Below are positions 7,948 to 15,443 of a DNA stretch of 58,726 nucleotides, piece by piece. Position 1 is the first letter of the stretch, and every line of letters begins with the position of its first letter. The stretch covers positions 1 through 58,726 of the forward strand of contig CAMNII010000011.1 of NCBI GenBank assembly GCA_946540435.1. The letters are read 5' to 3'. The notes beneath the pieces are model-generated. The model saw only the letters and a list, made by a program, of their open reading frames with translations. It ran no database searches and was not told the DNA's origin. Position numbers and translations under genes: made by a program. This DNA is from an uncultured Prevotella sp. Lineage in GTDB: Bacteria; Bacteroidota; Bacteroidia; Bacteroidales; Bacteroidaceae.

Positions 7948-8412
7948 CTATGGATGAATACTCATGGCCGGCTCTACGGTGATGACAATACTCTCGCGGG
8001 ACACCACGGTGACATAGGCACCCACGGGAATGGCCTCGGCACCTGTTGACAGGGCTTTCCACACGTCGCCGTCGATAGCCACACGACCAAAGCCTCCGGC
8101 TTCAATCTCCTCGACCACACGGCCACGGCGCCCGATGAGCGCATCGGCATTGCTGACGCGGGGGTCATCGTTCCTGTGCAGGTAGCGCAAGGCGAAAGGA
8201 CGTATGAAGAAGAGGCTCAACATGGTAAACAGCGCAAAAACAGCCAGCTGCCAGTAGAATCCCAGCCCCAGGAGGGCAGCCAAAACCGTGACGGCGGCAC
8301 CGATGGAAAAGCAGAGGATGAAGAAATCGCCTGCCGTTAGTTCCAGAATCAGGCAGAGAACGGCTATCACCGCCCACATCTGCCATAAATGCTGTGATAA
8401 GAAGTCAATCAT
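7948..8412 (-). CDS. NfeD family protein (short, NfeD1b type)
   Basis: A 154-residue protein with three or so N-terminal membrane segments (residues about 10-75) and a C-terminal OB-fold domain (about 90-150) starting DALIGRRGRVVEEIEAGGFGRV, the NfeD signature. It lacks the ClpP-like protease domain of long NfeD proteins, so it is the NfeD1b form that typically accompanies an SPFH protein. Here the SPFH gene is two genes downstream. The role is probably membrane-quality or microdomain related. Confidence 0.88.
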   Translation of the reverse strand: MIDFLSQHLWQMWAVIAVLCLILELTAGDFFILCFSIGAAVTVLAALLGLGFYWQLAVFALFTMLSLFFIRPFALRYLHRNDDPRVSNADALIGRRGRVVEEIEAGGFGRVAIDGDVWKALSTGAEAIPVGAYVTVVSRESIVITVEPAMSIHP

Positions 8413-8437
8413 AAGCGTATAATAGTTTAATGGTTAT

Positions 8438-9118
8438 TCATAAGCCCAACACGAAATCATCCCAGTCCTTCGACGAGCCTTTCCGTCCAAACACCTTCTG
8501 GTAGAGGCGGCTGCGCGTCGTCGCCACACTCTCCTTGGAATGGATGGTCAGCGTGGCGATATCCTTTGGCTGCAGACGTATCTTCACCAACAGGGTGACG
8601 TGATAGTCCTGGTCGTTCATCGGATACAAGCTGAACAGATGCTCGGTGAAATTCGTATATACCGAGTTTACCACCTGCTCCAACTGCTGCCAGTCGGCAT
8701 CGGCCATCGGGCGGCCTTCGGAAAGCAGCTTCTTGATGTGCAGATAGATGTCACTGCCGAAAATCACCGTCTCGGCCTGTGCACGCTTCTCATTCTCAAT
8801 CCGTGCCATCGTGTTGGCATAGTCCAGACGGGCCTTCTGTTCCTCCAGCTCCAGCCGGAGCATCGAGTTCTCATCGCCCAGCCGACGGATGACATCCTCC
8901 AGCTCGGCAATACGCTGGCGGTTCATCTCTACACGCTGGCGACTGGTAGACAGCTGCTCGTCCTGCATCGCGCGTACCTTATTTAATCGTTCCTGAAGGG
9001 AAAGGACTTTCCTGCGACTATTCAGGATTGTCACGATCAAGAGCGACACATAGACCACGCTACCCAGGCAGAGCATCGTCCATTCGCGGTCGGTAAGGAT
9101 GGTCAACATTGTAATCAT
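8438..9118 (-). CDS. Membrane-anchored coiled-coil protein with LuxR-like HTH
   Basis: From the ATG at 9118 the product has 226 residues: two hydrophobic N-terminal segments (about 1-35), a long coiled coil (about 40-125) rich in Glu, Arg and Gln, and a C-terminal region with LVKIRLQPKDIATLTIHSKESVATTRSRLYQKVFG (shown only as the HTH location, about 175-210; key residues PKDIATL and SVATTRSRL). The latter resembles the HTH that ends Bacteroidetes TPR or two-component-like regulators. I infer a membrane-tethered DNA-binding regulator; the ligand is unknown. An in-frame TTG at 9169 lies upstream of the -7 element TATCTTTG and is rejected. NfeD follows 25 bp downstream. Confidence 0.65.
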   Translation of the reverse strand: MITMLTILTDREWTMLCLGSVVYVSLLIVTILNSRRKVLSLQERLNKVRAMQDEQLSTSRQRVEMNRQRIAELEDVIRRLGDENSMLRLELEEQKARLDYANTMARIENEKRAQAETVIFGSDIYLHIKKLLSEGRPMADADWQQLEQVVNSVYTNFTEHLFSLYPMNDQDYHVTLLVKIRLQPKDIATLTIHSKESVATTRSRLYQKVFGRKGSSKDWDDFVLGL

Positions 9119-9122
9119 GGTG

Positions 9123-9154
9123 CAAAGATAAAACAAAAAAACGGACAATGCAAG
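9123..9154 (-). promoter_or_regulatory. Promoter giving a nearly leaderless transcript
   Basis: On the minus strand CTTG (9151-9154), a 20-bp spacer and TATCTTTG (9123-9130) match the Bacteroidetes promoter. Only four bases (CACC) separate the -7 element from the ATG at 9118, so transcription should start at or next to the start codon. Confidence 0.6.
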
Positions 9155-9320
9155 AAAAAACGTTCGCAATTGTTTGCATCTGATTCGAGGGTTTGCAAAA
9201 GTTCACACACCCCCGGCGGCGGAGCCTCCCCTCCCCTTCCTCTATGGGTTACCGGCGGCCCTTTTCGTAAAGAAAACTTAAAATGTGCACGCCGCCGCAT
9301 CGATAATCATGCTTTTTATG

Positions 9321-9328
9321 TAATTTTG
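9321..9328 (+). promoter_or_regulatory. -7 element of the permease gene
   Basis: TAATTTTG followed by CA matches TAnnTTTG, 64 bp before the ATG. No good -33 element was seen. The rest of 9119-9320 is non-coding, with a C/G-rich stretch near 9210-9255 and nothing recognisable. Confidence 0.5.
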
Positions 9329-9392
9329 CAACATATTACAAAAAGTCGTTATCTGACATCAACAAGAAGCAGAACAGAAACCGTCAGCGAAT

Positions 9393-10637
9393 ATGAACCT
9401 GCCACTATTCATCGCCACACATATCTACGGCGACCGCCAACAGAAACGGCGTGTGTCGAAGCCAGCCATCATCATTGCCACCACAGGCGTGGCCATCGGA
9501 CTGGCTGTGATGATCATCAGCATGAGCGTGGTGATAGGGTTCAAGCATACCGTACGCGACAAGATAGTAGGTTTCGGAAGCCATATACAGGTTGCCGACT
9601 TCATGACGCTGCAGACGGCCGAGAGCTATCCCATAGCTATGGACGACTCGATGATGCAGGTGCTGGCCTCGCAACCCGGCGTCAGTCATGTGCAACGCTT
9701 CGCACAACGGCAAGGCATCCTCAAGACCGACGACGACTTCCTTGGCGTGATGTTCAAAGGCATGGCCCAGGAGTTTGACACGACCTTCGTCCACGACAAC
9801 CTCATCGACGGCACCATTCCCACCTTCACCGACAGCGTCAGCAGCAACCGCATCATCATCTCCAAGACCATGGCCGACAAGCTGCGGCTCAGCGTCGGTG
9901 ACAAAGTATTTGCATACTTCGTCGACCGCAACGTGCGCACACGCCGCTTCACCGTTGCCGCTATCTACCAGACCAACCTCGAACAGTTCGACAACATCAC
10001 CGTCTTCACCGACCTGCACACGTGCATACGGCTGAACCGCTGGGACCACGACCAGGCCAGCGGAGCCGAACTCACCATCAGCAACTTCGATGACCTTGAC
10101 GCCGTATCACAACAGATTGCCGACAGTGTCAACCGGACCATCGACCACTACGGAGCCACCTACTCGTCGAAAAACATACGCGAACTCTATCCGGCCATCT
10201 TCGGATGGCTCGACCTGCTCGACCTCGACGTGTGGATCATCCTCATCCTGATGATTGTCGTCTCTGCCGTCACGATGATATCGGGACTGCTCATCATCAT
10301 CATTGAGCGAACAGCCATGATCGGCGTCCTCAAAGCCCTCGGAGCCCGAAACAGGACCATCCGCCACACCTTCCTCTGGTTTGCCGCATTCATCACCCTC
10401 CGCGCACTCCTCATCGGCAACATCATCGGGATAGGACTCCTCATCCTGCAACAGCAGACGGGATTTGTCAGACTCGACCCGCAGACCTACTACGTCAGCA
10501 CCGTACCCGTGGAAATCAATCCCCTCTACATTCTGCTCATCAACATCGCCACACTGCTCATCAGCATCATCGTACTCATCGGACCATCATACCTCATCTC
10601 CACCATCCGACCCGCCAAATCCATGCGCTACGAATAA
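9393..10637 (+). CDS. LolC/LolE-type ABC transporter permease
   Basis: The 414-residue protein has a membrane segment at about 25-47 (IATTGVAIGLAVMIISM), a large periplasmic domain (about 50-270) and three C-terminal membrane segments with the FtsX/MacB signature around ERTAMIGVLKALGA (about residue 305). This matches lipoprotein-releasing LolC/E permeases, which with LolD extract outer-membrane lipoproteins from the inner membrane. No ATPase or chaperone gene is adjacent, as is common in Bacteroidetes. Length is typical (about 400-415). Confidence 0.87.
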   Translation: MNLPLFIATHIYGDRQQKRRVSKPAIIIATTGVAIGLAVMIISMSVVIGFKHTVRDKIVGFGSHIQVADFMTLQTAESYPIAMDDSMMQVLASQPGVSHVQRFAQRQGILKTDDDFLGVMFKGMAQEFDTTFVHDNLIDGTIPTFTDSVSSNRIIISKTMADKLRLSVGDKVFAYFVDRNVRTRRFTVAAIYQTNLEQFDNITVFTDLHTCIRLNRWDHDQASGAELTISNFDDLDAVSQQIADSVNRTIDHYGATYSSKNIRELYPAIFGWLDLLDLDVWIILILMIVVSAVTMISGLLIIIIERTAMIGVLKALGARNRTIRHTFLWFAAFITLRALLIGNIIGIGLLILQQQTGFVRLDPQTYYVSTVPVEINPLYILLINIATLLISIIVLIGPSYLISTIRPAKSMRYE

Positions 10638-10722
10638 CTACACTACCCTTTTGTCTCTTTCTTCCCCGCATTGGTCGATTTTTCACCATTTTATAAAAAA
10701 GTAGGACCAAAGGCATAAATAG

Positions 10723-10747
10723 TGCACAAAAATTTTGGAATTGTGCA
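10723..10747. promoter_or_regulatory. Operator-like inverted repeat, upstream copy
   Basis: A 25-bp element with arms TGCACAA and TTGTGCA separated by 11 bp. It differs at a single base from the copy at 10764-10788, 41 bp downstream. It contains the -33 box TTTG (10734-10737) of the acyl-CoA synthetase promoter. Confidence 0.65.
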
Positions 10748-10765
10748 GAAAAGATATTACCTTTG
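10734..10765 (+). promoter_or_regulatory. Promoter of the acyl-CoA synthetase gene
   Basis: TTTG (10734-10737), a 20-bp spacer and TACCTTTG (10758-10765) match the Bacteroidetes consensus. The -33 box is inside one operator-like repeat and the last two bases of the -7 box begin the second. Confidence 0.75.
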
Positions 10766-10788
10766 CACAAAAATTTTGAAATTGTGCA
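10764..10788. promoter_or_regulatory. Operator-like inverted repeat, downstream copy
   Basis: The second 25-bp element with arms TGCACAA and TTGTGCA, identical to the upstream copy except one base. It covers the expected transcription start, so a bound protein would block initiation. Confidence 0.65.
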
Positions 10789-10832
10789 GGCATCACACCC
10801 CATTGCCGCCCATTAAACGTAAGAGAATCAAT

Positions 10833-12494
10833 ATGGAACAAACACCAAGTTTCAATGAGCTGATTGAAAAATCAATCATCAACAATTGGGATCTTGACGC
10901 ACTAACAGACTACAAAGGTGCTACCCTGCAATACCACGACGTAGCCAGGAAAATTGAAAAACTACACATCCTCTTTGAAAATGGAGGAGTCAAACGCGGC
11001 GATAAAATAGCACTCTGCGGACGCAACAGTGCCAACTGGGCCGTGGCATTCTTCGCAACGCTCACCTATGGGGCCATTGCCGTACCCATACTCCATGAAT
11101 TCACACCCGACCAAGTCCACAACATCGTCAACCATAGCGATGCCAAGCTACTCTTCGTGGGCGACGTCGTAGCCAAAGGAATCGACCCCGTGCAGATGCC
11201 CGCCCTCGAAGGCATCATCAACATACCCGACTACTCACTCTTCATGTCACGTTCCGAACAGCTCACCTACGCCCGTGAACACCTCAACGAGATGTTCGGC
11301 AGGAAATATCCCAAATACTTCCGCAAGGAGCACGTCAGCTACTACAAGGAGCAAAGCCCGGACGAGATGGCACTCATCAACTACACCAGCGGAACGACAG
11401 GGTTCTCAAAAGGAGTGATGATTCCCTACAGGGCACTGTGGTCGAACTGGGACTTTGCAGGAGAAGCCATGGGAAAGAATATCAAGCAGGGCGACAACTC
11501 CATCAGCATCCTGCCCATGGCCCACATGTACGGCATGGCCTTCGAACTCATCTACGAGTTCACTATCGGCATGCACATCTTCTTCCTCAACCGCGTACCA
11601 TCGCCGGCCATCATCGCACAAGCCTTTGCCGACGTCAAACCGGCCATCATCATCTCCGTGCCGCTCGTCATCGAGAAGATCATCAAGAAGAAGGTACTCC
11701 CGCGCCTGGAGAACAACACGATGAGACTCCTCTCACGCATGCCCGTCATCAACAAGAAACTCAACGAACGCATCTGCGAGCAGGTCGTCAACGCCTTCGG
11801 CGGACGCTTCTACGAAATCATCATCGGTGGAGCAGGTATCAACCAGGAAGTAGAGCAGTTCCTCAAACGCATCGAATTCCCATATACCGTTGGCTACGGA
11901 GCCACCGAATGCGCGCCCATCATCTGCTATGCAGGATGGGAAACCTTCAAACAGGGATCATGCGGACGTGCCGCCAAGAACATGCAGGTGCGCATCGACA
12001 GCCCTGACCCCGCACACATCCCCGGTGAGATTCTCGCCAAAGGCTTGAACGTCATGCTCGGATACTATAAGAATGAAGAAGCCACCGCCGCCACCATCGA
12101 CAAAGACGGCTGGTACCACACCGGAGACCTCGGACTGATGGACAGCGAAGGCAATGTATTCATCAAAGGACGCTCCAAGAACATGCTCCTCGGTTCAAAC
12201 GGACAGAACATCTATCCCGAAGAGATTGAAGACAAGCTCAACTCCATGAACCTCGTTGCCGAGAGCGTCGTCGTGCAGCGTGACGAGAAGCTTATTGGTC
12301 TCGTCCACCCCGATGCCGACGAGGTCAAGAACCAAGGCATCAGTCCCACCGAGCTCATCAACATCATGGAGCAGAACCGGCAAGAACTCAACGAGGAGCT
12401 TCCTGCCTACAGCAAACTGGCTGCCATCCAGATTCACGAAGAAGAGTTTGCCAAGACACCCAAGAAGAGCATCAAGCGTTACCTCTACACGTAA
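10833..12494 (+). CDS. Long-chain acyl-CoA synthetase (AMP-forming)
   Basis: From the ATG at 10833 the protein has 553 residues. It shows the ANL-superfamily motifs in order: P-loop YTSGTTGFSKGVM (about 184-196), GYGATECAP (about 352), YHTGDLG (about 427) and KGRSKNMLLGSNGQNIYPEEIE, with a C-terminal Lys-rich KTPKKSIKR that supplies the catalytic Lys. It activates fatty acids to acyl-CoA with ATP. An in-frame extension to 10722 crosses the promoter and both operator-like repeats, so it is excluded. The paired operators suggest tight regulation, perhaps by a fatty-acid or acyl-CoA responsive repressor (inference). A hairpin follows the gene. Confidence 0.92.
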   Translation: MEQTPSFNELIEKSIINNWDLDALTDYKGATLQYHDVARKIEKLHILFENGGVKRGDKIALCGRNSANWAVAFFATLTYGAIAVPILHEFTPDQVHNIVNHSDAKLLFVGDVVAKGIDPVQMPALEGIINIPDYSLFMSRSEQLTYAREHLNEMFGRKYPKYFRKEHVSYYKEQSPDEMALINYTSGTTGFSKGVMIPYRALWSNWDFAGEAMGKNIKQGDNSISILPMAHMYGMAFELIYEFTIGMHIFFLNRVPSPAIIAQAFADVKPAIIISVPLVIEKIIKKKVLPRLENNTMRLLSRMPVINKKLNERICEQVVNAFGGRFYEIIIGGAGINQEVEQFLKRIEFPYTVGYGATECAPIICYAGWETFKQGSCGRAAKNMQVRIDSPDPAHIPGEILAKGLNVMLGYYKNEEATAATIDKDGWYHTGDLGLMDSEGNVFIKGRSKNMLLGSNGQNIYPEEIEDKLNSMNLVAESVVVQRDEKLIGLVHPDADEVKNQGISPTELINIMEQNRQELNEELPAYSKLAAIQIHEEEFAKTPKKSIKRYLYT

Positions 12495-12562
12495 AGCCGC
12501 CAGTCAACAAGCCCTCATCCGTGCTGACACACGTAGCAGCGAGGGTAATGACCATAACAACA

Positions 12563-12616
12563 AATCCCCCAGCGAAGTGAAAAGTACTGTCTTTTCAATA
12601 CGCCGGGGGATTATTT
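12563..12616 (+). terminator. Terminator-like hairpin
   Basis: AATCCCCC (12563-12570) pairs with GGGGGATT (12605-12612), followed by ATTTTA. A smaller AAAAG/CTTTT pair lies inside. It is 68 bp past the acyl-CoA synthetase stop and could also serve the convergent rubrerythrin gene. Confidence 0.5.
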
Positions 12617-12704
12617 TATGTGTGTTGCCATCACCGAAGGGGACGGCCTTTTCCGAGATATTGCCGATAAGCCATAGGAGGCTGCATGTATGGCAAAGAA
12701 AGGA

Positions 12705-13262
12705 CTACTTCCCGAAGTAGCGCTTCAGGAGCCCTGCGAAGCCTGCACCATGGCGGGCCTCATCCTTGGCCATTTCATGAACGGTGTCGTGGATAGCATC
12801 GAAGCCGGCCTTCTTGGCAGCCATGGCAATACCGTATTTCTCTTCACAGGCACCTGTTTCGGCTGCCGCACGCTTCTCAAGATTAGTCTTGGTGTCGAAC
12901 ACGCACTCGCCGAGGAGTTCAGCGAAACGACTGGCATGGTCGGCTTCTTCAAGACCATAGCGACGGAAGGCTTCAGCAATCTCAGGATAGCCCTCGCGGT
13001 CAGCCTGGCGGGCCATGGCCAGATACATTCCTACCTCACCGCACTCGGCATTGAACTGATGGCGGAGGTCTTCTATCATTTCTTCGGGAACACCCTCAAT
13101 CTTTCCGTCACCAAGCTTATGAACGGTGGCATAGGTGGTTTCTCCTTCTTCTTTGAGTTCAGTAAACTTCGAAGCGGGGGCTTTGCAGATAGGGCAACGC
13201 TCGGGGGCTTCGGTTCCTTCATAGATGTAGCCGCAGACGGCACAGATAAATTTTTTCTTCAT
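12705..13262 (-). CDS. Reverse rubrerythrin (N-terminal rubredoxin, C-terminal diiron)
   Basis: The 185-residue protein begins with a rubredoxin domain whose four Cys are C7, C10, C23 and C26 (CAVC and CPIC). A ferritin-like diiron domain follows (about 55-185) with EEADHA and [10 protein letters not shown] metal motifs. Classical rubrerythrins have the opposite order, so this is the 'reverse' type, an electron-accepting peroxide or oxygen reductase used by anaerobes against oxidative stress. A promoter with perfect -33 and -7 boxes precedes it. It is monocistronic. Confidence 0.9.
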   Translation of the reverse strand: MKKKFICAVCGYIYEGTEAPERCPICKAPASKFTELKEEGETTYATVHKLGDGKIEGVPEEMIEDLRHQFNAECGEVGMYLAMARQADREGYPEIAEAFRRYGLEEADHASRFAELLGECVFDTKTNLEKRAAAETGACEEKYGIAMAAKKAGFDAIHDTVHEMAKDEARHGAGFAGLLKRYFGK

Positions 13263-13291
13263 AGTGTTAATTCTTTAATTGGGTGATTTTG

Positions 13292-13323
13292 CAAAGTTAC
13301 AAATAAGTATGAAGAAAAACAAA
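13292..13323 (-). promoter_or_regulatory. Promoter of the rubrerythrin gene
   Basis: On the minus strand TTTG (13320-13323), a 20-bp spacer and TAACTTTG (13292-13299) match the consensus. The ATG lies 30 bp downstream. Confidence 0.8.
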
Positions 13324-13425
13324 CGAAAAGTGATTTTTTTTTGCTTTTGTCGGATAATGGCGACATCTGCCGCGCTGGTGTCGTCAGCGCAGTATGGGAA
13401 CCGATGAATGAGTGGGATGTGATGC

Positions 13426-14316
13426 TTATTTGAACAATCGCCTAAAGTCAGGCGGAATGGGCGTCTGGAATTCCATGCGCTCGCCGGTAATAGGATGCCA
13501 GAAGCAGAGGACGTAGGCATGGAGGCATAGCCGTCCGATGGGGTTGTCGCCGTTACCGTATTTGATGTCGCCGCAGACAGGGTGTCCGATGTCAGCGGTA
13601 TGTACGCGTATCTGGTTCTTGCGGCCGGTATCGAGTTTGAACTCTACGAGGGAGTGGTCGGTGGTTCGTGCGAGGGTGTGGTAGTGGGTGACAGCATACT
13701 TCCCGCCATTGTCTACCGGCGAGGAATAGGTGATATAGGCTGCATTATCCTTGAGCCATGAGGCGAGCGTTCCTTCGTCGTTCTCCATTTCTCCGCTGAC
13801 TACGGCGACGTACCTCCGGTCGTAGACGATTTCGCGCCAGTTCCGTTCAAGGATTTGTTCCGCCTCCATATCCTTGGCATAGATAAGCAGTCCGCTGGTG
13901 TCGCGGTCGAGGCGGTGTACGACGTGTGCACGGCATTTCTGGTCGGTCTGCCTGAAGTAGTCGTCGAGCACGCGTTTGACGTTGAGCGAGGAATGTCCCG
14001 CTGCCATGGAGAGGATGCCGACGTTTTTGTCGACGACGACGAGGTAGCGGTCTTCATAAACGATTTTGAGATATCGGCTCTTGAACTCTTCGTTGTTCTT
14101 CTTGGTCTTGCTCACGCCGACTTTCATGCCCGGCAGGAGGGGATAGTCATAGCGGGTGACGACTTTCCCGTTGACACGTATGCCTTTCCCCTGGAGGGTG
14201 GCCTTGATTTTTGTCTTTGTACCTTTGACGTTGTTGAGGAGCCATTCCAGGAGAGGAGCTTCACTCTCGACTACGTAGTGGTCGTATTCGTGGGGTGTAT
14301 TCTGATATTGGTTCAT
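13426..14316 (-). CDS. RluA-family pseudouridine synthase
   Basis: The 296-residue protein has an S4-like RNA-binding region (about 20-75) and a catalytic domain with HRLDRDTSG (134-142); Asp137 is the catalytic residue. GRKNQIRVH near residue 232 and the C-terminal LCLHA fit the RluA/RluC/RluD group, which isomerise uridines in rRNA or tRNA. The target position cannot be told. Its ATG overlaps the stop of the hemerythrin-LuxR gene by four bases (ATGA), so the two are translationally coupled, although a functional link is not obvious. Confidence 0.9.
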   Translation of the reverse strand: MNQYQNTPHEYDHYVVESEAPLLEWLLNNVKGTKTKIKATLQGKGIRVNGKVVTRYDYPLLPGMKVGVSKTKKNNEEFKSRYLKIVYEDRYLVVVDKNVGILSMAAGHSSLNVKRVLDDYFRQTDQKCRAHVVHRLDRDTSGLLIYAKDMEAEQILERNWREIVYDRRYVAVVSGEMENDEGTLASWLKDNAAYITYSSPVDNGGKYAVTHYHTLARTTDHSLVEFKLDTGRKNQIRVHTADIGHPVCGDIKYGNGDNPIGRLCLHAYVLCFWHPITGERMEFQTPIPPDFRRLFK

Positions 14317-15269
14317 AACTTGACGGCCGAGATATCGATGAGGTTGTTGACGATGGCGTAGATGGTGAGTCCTGCCGGTGAATGGATTTGCAGTTTCCTT
14401 GCGATGTTGCGCCGATGCGTGATGACGGTGTTGATAGAGATGAAGAGGTGGTCGGCAATTTCCTTGTTGGTCATCCCCTGAACGAGGCTGACGATGACTT
14501 CTTTCTCACGCTCGCTGAGGGTTTCCTGAGCGTCGTTGCCCTGCCCTATCATCTGCGAGATTTTGGCAGTGACGTCGCTTTGGCGTGACCGTTGTTCCAG
14601 ACGCATGATGGCCGGGATGAAGATTTCGTCTTCCACAGCGGCATGGAGTGACAGCCACTCTTCGTTGTTATAGATGTCATAAAGGGTTGCCGAGAGCTTG
14701 TTATTGGCCATTCCGCTTCCCGGTAGGTATTTGATGATGATCTGCTTGAGTTCACGAAGCTTCTGGTCCACCTGTCCATGGTGCTTGGAGAAAGTCTCAA
14801 TGCCATAGTCGCCGGTAGAGCGCCCTTCGAGCAGCTGGTCCACATAAGGGAAGACGGCTCTCTCTTCGTATTTCATGTGCATCCGTATCTGGTGGGCATA
14901 TTCATCATATAGTTTCATGATGAGGGGGGTCAGGTTGTTGCTTTCATCGAGGGCCTCGGCAAGCTCCTTCCTGATAAACGGCAACTGGAAGTCGAGGTAG
15001 TACACGTGACTGGCCTTAAGATATTTCATCAGTGTTGGAATGGACAGTCTGTCGGCCTGGTCGGGTTCGAGATAGCCATTGATGGTGAAGTTCACGACGG
15101 CCAGGAAGGTATAGGTGTCCACGCCCTCCCCCTCGCATACCTCGCGTACGCTCTTGTCGCCAAATCCCATGCTGATGCCAAACGAGCCGAGACTCTGCAG
15201 GATATTGTAGTTATCCCGGATGATGGAGATCATCTTGTCGTCGGCTTCATACATTTTCTGATTTCTCAT
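14313..15269 (-). CDS. Hemerythrin-domain / LuxR-HTH fusion regulator
   Basis: From the ATG at 15269 the protein has 318 residues. Residues about 75-225 form a hemerythrin-like four-helix region with candidate diiron ligands: His88, His126/His131, Glu135 or 136, His163/164, and HAAVEDE at 209-215. Residues about 250-312 form a LuxR-type HTH (LSEREKEVIVSLVQGMTNKEIA). No receiver domain is present, so the iron centre is the likely sensor of O2, NO or iron. An upstream TTG at 15293 lies within the -7 box TAATTTTG and is rejected. The gene is divergent from the porin-imelysin-cytochrome operon, and the shared promoter region is mirror-symmetric, which suggests autoregulation and control of that operon (inference). 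Confidence 0.88.
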   Translation of the reverse strand: MRNQKMYEADDKMISIIRDNYNILQSLGSFGISMGFGDKSVREVCEGEGVDTYTFLAVVNFTINGYLEPDQADRLSIPTLMKYLKASHVYYLDFQLPFIRKELAEALDESNNLTPLIMKLYDEYAHQIRMHMKYEERAVFPYVDQLLEGRSTGDYGIETFSKHHGQVDQKLRELKQIIIKYLPGSGMANNKLSATLYDIYNNEEWLSLHAAVEDEIFIPAIMRLEQRSRQSDVTAKISQMIGQGNDAQETLSEREKEVIVSLVQGMTNKEIADHLFISINTVITHRRNIARKLQIHSPAGLTIYAIVNNLIDISAVKL

Positions 15270-15288
15270 ACGCAGCAAATAAATATGC

Positions 15289-15417
15289 TGCAAAATTAGT
15301 GATTTCTTCCGAAACGAGCAATTATTATCGGCAAAAATGGCACGTCTACATGTAGAAAAGCCTCAAAACCATCATTTTTAGGTATTGCAGGAACGGCACA
15401 ATCTCACTAATTTTGCA
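15289..15417. promoter_or_regulatory. Mirror-image divergent promoter with palindromic operator
   Basis: Leftward promoter: ATTG (15319-15322), 20 bp, TAATTTTG (15291-15298) on the minus strand. Rightward promoter: ATTG (15384-15387), 20 bp, TAATTTTG (15408-15415). The two -7 regions form a perfect 14-bp inverted repeat, TGCAAAATTAGTGA (15289-15302) against TCACTAATTTTGCA (15404-15417). Between them TCTACATGTAGA (15345-15356) is a 12-bp perfect palindrome, about 65-70 bp from each expected start site, a suitable place for a LuxR-type activator dimer. Confidence 0.75.
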
Positions 15418-15443
15418 ACCGGTTTTAAAACATATTTCAAGAA

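Noticed and set aside
9119..9169. Extended N-terminus from a TTG for the HTH-like protein
   Set aside because: The extension crosses the -7 promoter element, so the transcript should begin after it. Similar TTG extensions for the mltF-like gene (4465), the hemerythrin-LuxR gene (15293) and the LRR gene (26117) were rejected on the same grounds.
10722..10832. 37-residue N-terminal extension of the acyl-CoA synthetase
   Set aside because: It spans the promoter and both operator-like repeats, and family members start near the ATG at 10833.
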